A DNA stretch of 14,962 nt, taken from NCBI GenBank assembly GCA_026770615.1, contig MU631554.1:188836-203797 (forward strand), in the 5' to 3' direction. Position numbers and translations under genes: made by a program. The notes under the pieces are model-generated. The model did not search any database. It was given only the letters and a program-made list of their open reading frames with translations, and had not been told where the DNA came from. Shown one piece after another: positions 12,994 to 14,962 of the stretch; position 1 is the first letter of the stretch; each line of letters begins with the position of its first letter. Origin of the DNA: Pavlovales sp. CCMP2436. Lineage: Eukaryota > Haptophyta > Pavlovophyceae > Pavlovales.

Positions 12994-14962
12994 CCATGCC
13001 CCTACCCACACGGGGCCAAGCGCAGACCCGACCGGCCGCGACATCTCCGTCCTCGACCACCTCACTGTTGCCGAAGTCGCCGGGCACGCGGGGAACACGT
13101 CTTGGCAACTCGATGCCATACCCCGAGACTTCCACGAGCCCTGGGCCGCCGCGACGGTCCTCGTCATCGAAGCCATCCGCAACTCCGGGCCGGACAACGA
13201 GGTGGAGGAGGTGCGAGCGCTGAAGATGCTGCTGATCCTACCCACGCTATTACTCCGAAAGCAGCCCGCGGCCCGCGGGGGCCGCCAAGGACGTCTGGCG
13301 AGCGCCAGACTGCTCGCCTCCCGCTTCGACCGACGGGGGCGGTGAGACTTTGGCAGCCTCGTTGCTGACTGGTCTGGAGACTGCGCGGCGGAGGCACAGC
13401 AGCGCAGCAGCTGGCGCTCCCGCCCAGCCAACCCCGAGCGAGACATCAAGGCGGCTGTCGCCCTTCTCGCCAAGGGCAAGTTCTCCGACGCCGCAAAGCT
13501 GCTTCAGAGCCACGGCCTCGCTGACATCACGGACCCGGCCGTGCTCCAGCAGATGCTCGCCAAGCATCCGCCCATGAAGTCCCCCGTGCCAGCGGTCATC
13601 CCGGGCCTCGACACCACCGACCGTCTCTTTGTCGGCGTCACGGAGATGGAGGAGGCGTACTGAGGGCTCAAGACCGACAAGGCACAGGGTGCCTCGCCCT
13701 GGCGATACGAGTACCTCATCCCACTCGCCCCGACGGAGCCTTTCGTGGGCGACGCTGCACGCCACGTGCTCGGGTCGCACGCCTGGCTGGCATTATCCTT
13801 CGCCAACGGCGATCTGCTCCCCTGGTTCTACTTCGTCTTCTGCGCCGCATGGTGCGTGCCACTCCGCAAGTGTGCGGTCCAGGCCGGCGTCGCGGAGTCT
13901 GCGCGGCCAATCGGCATCTCGTGCGCGCTGAGACGGGGTCTCACCAAGGGGGTCTTCCTCAACAAGGGCCTTCGCGGCGAGATCGAGGACTACCTCTTCC
14001 CGCAGCAGCTGGGAGTGCTCGTCTCGGCAGGCGGGACGAAGCTCATCTTTGACGTGCACGAGCTCCTCGAGAACCCCAGCTTCTGCATTGCCGGCTCCGA
14101 CATCTACAACGCGTTCAACGAGGGCGACCGCGCAGAGATGGTGGCGCGCACCCTCGCCAGCTCCTCCGGCCTTGCCCCGCTCGCACGCCTCTTCTACGCC
14201 ACGCTTGCCCCCAAGTATCCCATCTTCGTCAGCGGCAAGGGCGGCGGCTTGACGCCCATGGGCAGGTACGGCGAGACGGGTGTCGCCCAAGGGTCGGTGG
14301 AGGGCGGAGTCGCCTTCGCGATGTCCATCCACCCCGAGCTACAGGTGCTGGACGCAGAGCTGCGGCCATACGATGGGGGCGCTCGGGCCGGCCACGACGA
14401 TGTACGGGCTGTCGGCCCGCCAAGCGCTCTTCGCGCGGCTCGGCCTCGTCGTGCAACCGGCCAAGTGCGAGCGCTGGATCGATGAGGCCCACATCGATTC
14501 CCTCGACACCCACCGCGGCCTGGTGACGCGCAGCCACCTACTCGACGGCGTGACTCCGTACTACGGCGTCATGTGCTACGGCATCCCCATCGGGTCGGAG
14601 GAGTACATCAAGCTTGCCCTAGCTGACAAGTGTGACGAGATCGCATGCATCTCAACCAAGCTAATCACTTCGCTCAGCTCGTCACGCAAGCAACAGCTCT
14701 AGCTCTTGATCCTCTTCTCCACGGCGCGCAAATTCGAGTACTTTGCGCTGCACTGCTACCCGGACCACTCGCGCGAGGCATGCACCCGCTTCGACGCGAT
14801 CATCCACGCGCAGGCGACGCACGCGCTAGGAGTCTCGCTCGACGACGATCAGTTCGCGACCGCCCGCCTCGCGCTTCCCCGCCGCTACTGTGGCGCCGGA
14901 CTTCGGCGAATGGTCGACATCGCGCCGGCCGCCTTCTGTGGCGCCATGGTGCAGGCGGGGCC
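12960..14962 (+). pseudogene. Degraded reverse transcriptase of a retroelement (runs off the window)
   Basis: The frame at about 12960-14430 carries the N-terminal region (VRALKMLLILPTLLLRKQPA, then DFGSLVADWSGDC), a conserved lead-in (LKTDKAQGASPWRYEYL), RPIGISCALRRGLTKG, motif A-like SDIYNAFN (catalytic Asp at 14099), motif B-like GVAQGSVEGGVAFAMSIHP (14279-14335) and a DD box in AGHDDV (14396-14401). Sequence then continues in the next frame: LFARLGLVVQPAKCERWI, YYGVMCYGIPIGSEEY and a C-terminal LPRRYCGAGLRRM. Breaks seen: TGA 13343-13345 with a probable local indel, TGA 13661-13663, a frame change near 14430, and TAG 14700-14702 at a position where relatives often have Trp. The family copies RNA into DNA for retrotransposition; this copy cannot make a full protein. 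No endonuclease, integrase or RNase H domain is visible in the window. Confidence 0.8.

Larger units (their letters stand above)
11779..14962 (+). mobile_element. Retroelement remnant: ubiquitin-like/Gag-like ORF plus reverse transcriptase
   Basis: The two coding blocks are contiguous, on the same strand, with the RT-family N-terminal region starting where the upstream ORF ends. No long terminal repeat is visible within the window and the right end is outside it. The left boundary is uncertain: it could be at 10752, where the inverted promoter block ends, if the Ser/Pro-rich frame belongs to the element. Whether it is a LINE-like or another RT class cannot be settled from the visible domains. 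Confidence 0.6.

Noticed and set aside
1..14962. CRISPR arrays, tRNA or rRNA genes, bacterial operons
   Set aside because: The tandem repeats here lack unique spacers, no cloverleaf or rRNA core sequence was recognised, and gene structure is eukaryotic.

Overview
The window reads as nuclear DNA of a GC-rich unicellular eukaryote. The evidence is a GT-AG intron in an organelle-type elongation factor gene, an HMG-box chromatin protein, a RING-H2 protein, an exactly 76-residue ubiquitin-like domain, a decayed reverse transcriptase, and no bacterial gene organisation. Coding DNA is very GC-rich, while several spacers and the one clear intron are AT-rich. A haptophyte-like or other secondary alga is my guess; nothing here fixes the lineage.

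Layout. 1-233: tail of an unrecognised gene (+). 464-3558: mitochondrial-type EF-G2/GFM2 (+), with one 635-nt intron (2297-2931) that carries a 24-bp minisatellite and several degraded echoes of its own splice junction. 3559-4005: spacer with a small coding-like fragment. 4006-4722: HMG-box gene (-), converging on EF-G2. 4904-7151: a foldback-type element with long inverted arms built of ~202-bp subrepeats, a non-coding interior and a smaller palindromic relative nested inside. 7252-7479 (-) and 7614-8818 (+): a head-to-head pair, a 75-residue unknown and a RING-H2 protein. The whole 128-bp spacer between them recurs inverted at 10625-10751, and a 92-bp block at the 3' end of the 75-residue gene recurs at 8866-8958. 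8959-9310: AT-rich spacer. 9311-9722 and 9938-10551: two unknown genes (-). 10752-11933: a Ser/Pro-rich reading frame (+). 11779-14962: a degraded retroelement whose upstream ORF begins with a ubiquitin-like domain colinear with ubiquitin, followed by a Gag-like region and then a reverse transcriptase broken by frame changes and stop codons. It runs off the right end.

Two themes link the regions. First, the locus is heavily rearranged: inverted and direct copies of promoter, 3'-end and transposon-terminus sequence surround the small genes. Second, three small genes switch reading frame once each, and in each case removing a very short GT...AG segment (19, 32 or 47 nt) restores one frame. Either these are genuine very short introns or the genes are decayed; transcript data would decide. 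The best candidate for something undescribed is the ubiquitin-like domain leading a retroelement ORF, followed by the intron that contains copies of its own exon junction.
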